From Roseomonas sp. (GTDB taxonomy: Bacteria > Pseudomonadota > Alphaproteobacteria > Acetobacterales > Acetobacteraceae): DNA of 7,362 nt. The number at the start of each line of letters is the position of its first letter. Within the stretch, counting starts at the first letter, position 1. A model generated the notes under the pieces. It searched no databases. It saw only the letters and a list, made by a program, of their open reading frames with translations, and was not told the DNA's origin. Both the position numbers and the translations under genes were made by a program. The DNA is taken from assembly GCA_020249415.1 (NCBI GenBank), contig JADCFR010000356.1, positions 1 to 7,362 on the forward strand, in the 5' to 3' direction. This document shows positions 6,336-7,362 of the stretch, in pieces.

Positions 6336-7280
6336 ATGACCCTGCCCGAGTCGCCCCGGATTTGGGTGCTGGCGGACCCGCGCGCCGGCACGGCGGCGCA
6401 GGCCTTGGGCATTGCCGAGCGGCTGCATGAGCCCTTTCGCCGGGTGGATTTGGCCTGGGGGGCGCTGGCGCGGCTGCCTTTGCCCTTCCCTTCACTGGCC
6501 GGGCTGACGCCGGAAGCCCGCGCTGCCTTGGCGCCCCCCTGGCCTGATCTGGTAATTTCAGCGGGGCGGCGCAGCGTGCCGGTCGCACTTTGGCTCAAGC
6601 AAAAAGGCGCGCGGCTGGTGCATTGCATGCGGCCAGGCTTTGGCGCGGCGCGTTTCGATCTGTTGGTGATTGGCCAGCATGATGCGCCCAGGCCCGCGCC
6701 CAATATCCTGCCCATTCTGGGCGCGGCGCATCGGATTTCGCCCGAAAGGCTCACCGCCGCGCGGGGGGAATTTGCGGCTCTCGCGGCGCTGGCCTCACCG
6801 CGCGTGGCGCTGCTGATGGGCGGGCCGCCGCGCGCCGAGGGGATGGACCCAAAGGTGGCTGGCGCCATCACCGCCAAGGTCGCGGGGTTTGCGGGCAGCG
6901 TGCTGGCCTCTGCCTCGCGCCGCACCGGCAGCCCAGCGGAGGATGCCATGGCGGCGGCGCTGGCTGGGCATACGCATCAGCTTTTCCGCTGGGGCGATGC
7001 GCCGCCGAACCCCTATGCCGGCTTCCTCGCCTGGGCGGATCAGGTGGTGGTGACGGGGGATTCGGTTTCCATGCTGTCAGAAGCCCTCGCGACCGCAGGC
7101 CCGGTTTTCATCGCCGATCCCGGCGGGCTTGGGCCACGCCATCACCGGCTGGCGCAAAGCCTGATCGCCGCCGGCCAGGCGCGGGATTTGGCCACCGCCC
7201 CCGCGCCATTTGCGCGGGGGCCGCTGGATGAAAGCGGGCGCGTTGCCGCCGAGATCAGGCGGCGCGGCTTGCTGGGCTGA
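6336..7280 (+). CDS. ELM1-family protein (mitochondrial fission ELM1-like, DUF1022), putative glycosyltransferase
   Basis: The 314-residue protein matches the bacterial ELM1-like family in layout. It opens with a strand and turn, [20 protein letters not shown] (9-28). Then come [16 protein letters not shown] (72-87), a RPGFG turn (99-103), [10 protein letters not shown] (107-116), and the [14 protein letters not shown] block (122-135). The C-terminal half has VALLMGGP (157-164), [10 protein letters not shown] (191-200), and [20 protein letters not shown] (238-257), which resembles the nucleotide-sugar end of GT-B glycosyltransferases. The name comes from a plant protein needed for mitochondrial fission; the bacterial role is not established, and envelope sugar transfer is a reasonable guess. 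The ATG at 6336 has only a weak GGCGGCGG before it. The gene is divergent from pyrE and probably followed in the same operon by the gene at 7328. Confidence 0.85.
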   Translation: MTLPESPRIWVLADPRAGTAAQALGIAERLHEPFRRVDLAWGALARLPLPFPSLAGLTPEARAALAPPWPDLVISAGRRSVPVALWLKQKGARLVHCMRPGFGAARFDLLVIGQHDAPRPAPNILPILGAAHRISPERLTAARGEFAALAALASPRVALLMGGPPRAEGMDPKVAGAITAKVAGFAGSVLASASRRTGSPAEDAMAAALAGHTHQLFRWGDAPPNPYAGFLAWADQVVVTGDSVSMLSEALATAGPVFIADPGGLGPRHHRLAQSLIAAGQARDLATAPAPFARGPLDESGRVAAEIRRRGLLG

Positions 7281-7327
7281 CGCCGGCGTAATCCTGTCTA
7301 TGCTGCCCAAAGTTGAGAGGTGCCGCC

Positions 7328-7362
7328 ATGACCCGCAGCCTGAGCCTTGCCTTTTCACCCCG
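7328..7362 (+). CDS. Start of a further gene, cut by window edge
   Basis: An ATG at 7328 opens a frame beginning MTRSLSLAFSP with no stop before the edge. GAGAGG at 7315-7320 lies 7 bases upstream. It follows the ELM1-like gene by 47 bases on the same strand and may be in one operon. Eleven residues are too few to name a product. Confidence 0.45.
   Translation, partial: MTRSLSLAFSP

Noticed and set aside
6282..6428. An N-terminal extension of PyrE to 289 residues
   Set aside because: The extra 49 residues are low-complexity, overlap the ELM1-like gene, and ignore the clear ribosome site before 6281.

Overview
The window looks like ordinary chromosomal DNA from a GC-rich alphaproteobacterium. 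The best guess is Rhodospirillales, perhaps Acetobacteraceae. This rests on high GC with strong G/C third-position bias, the style of PyrE ([12 protein letters not shown] and [10 protein letters not shown] blocks), an alphaproteobacterial ELM1-family protein, and a PhoP/PhoQ-type pair. The taxonomic call is inference. No transposase, integrase, CRISPR array, tRNA or rRNA was seen.

Left block (1-2730): a SAM-dependent methyltransferase with a Cys-rich N-terminal zinc-knuckle-like motif reads leftwards and is cut by the window edge. It is divergent from an OmpR/PhoP-type response regulator and its membrane histidine kinase, which overlap by 4 bases (GTGA) and must be co-expressed. The 120-bp region between the divergent genes carries a tandem direct repeat with 11-bp period, a typical operator layout for OmpR-family regulators.

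Middle block (2775-6281, minus strand, read from right to left): pyrE (orotate phosphoribosyltransferase), a small exported basic protein, an ArsC/YffB-like thioredoxin-fold protein, and a KefB/KefC-type CPA2 cation:proton antiporter with a C-terminal TrkA-N domain. The antiporter converges on the histidine kinase, with a small GC hairpin between their stop codons. Between the small exported gene and the ArsC-like gene lies a 211-bp gap. It holds a T7-tailed terminator overlapped by a larger alternative hairpin, and an inverted repeat that reaches the ArsC-like translation start.

Right block (6336-7362, plus strand): an ELM1-family putative glycosyltransferase-like protein, divergent from pyrE with only 54 bp between the starts, followed by the first codons of another gene running off the edge.

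No clearly new system is visible. The items most worth a second look are the operator-like repeat before the two-component genes, the overlapping hairpins at 5089-5149, the kinase H-box without its usual proline, and the Kef-type antiporter whose glutathione-gating loop is not conserved.
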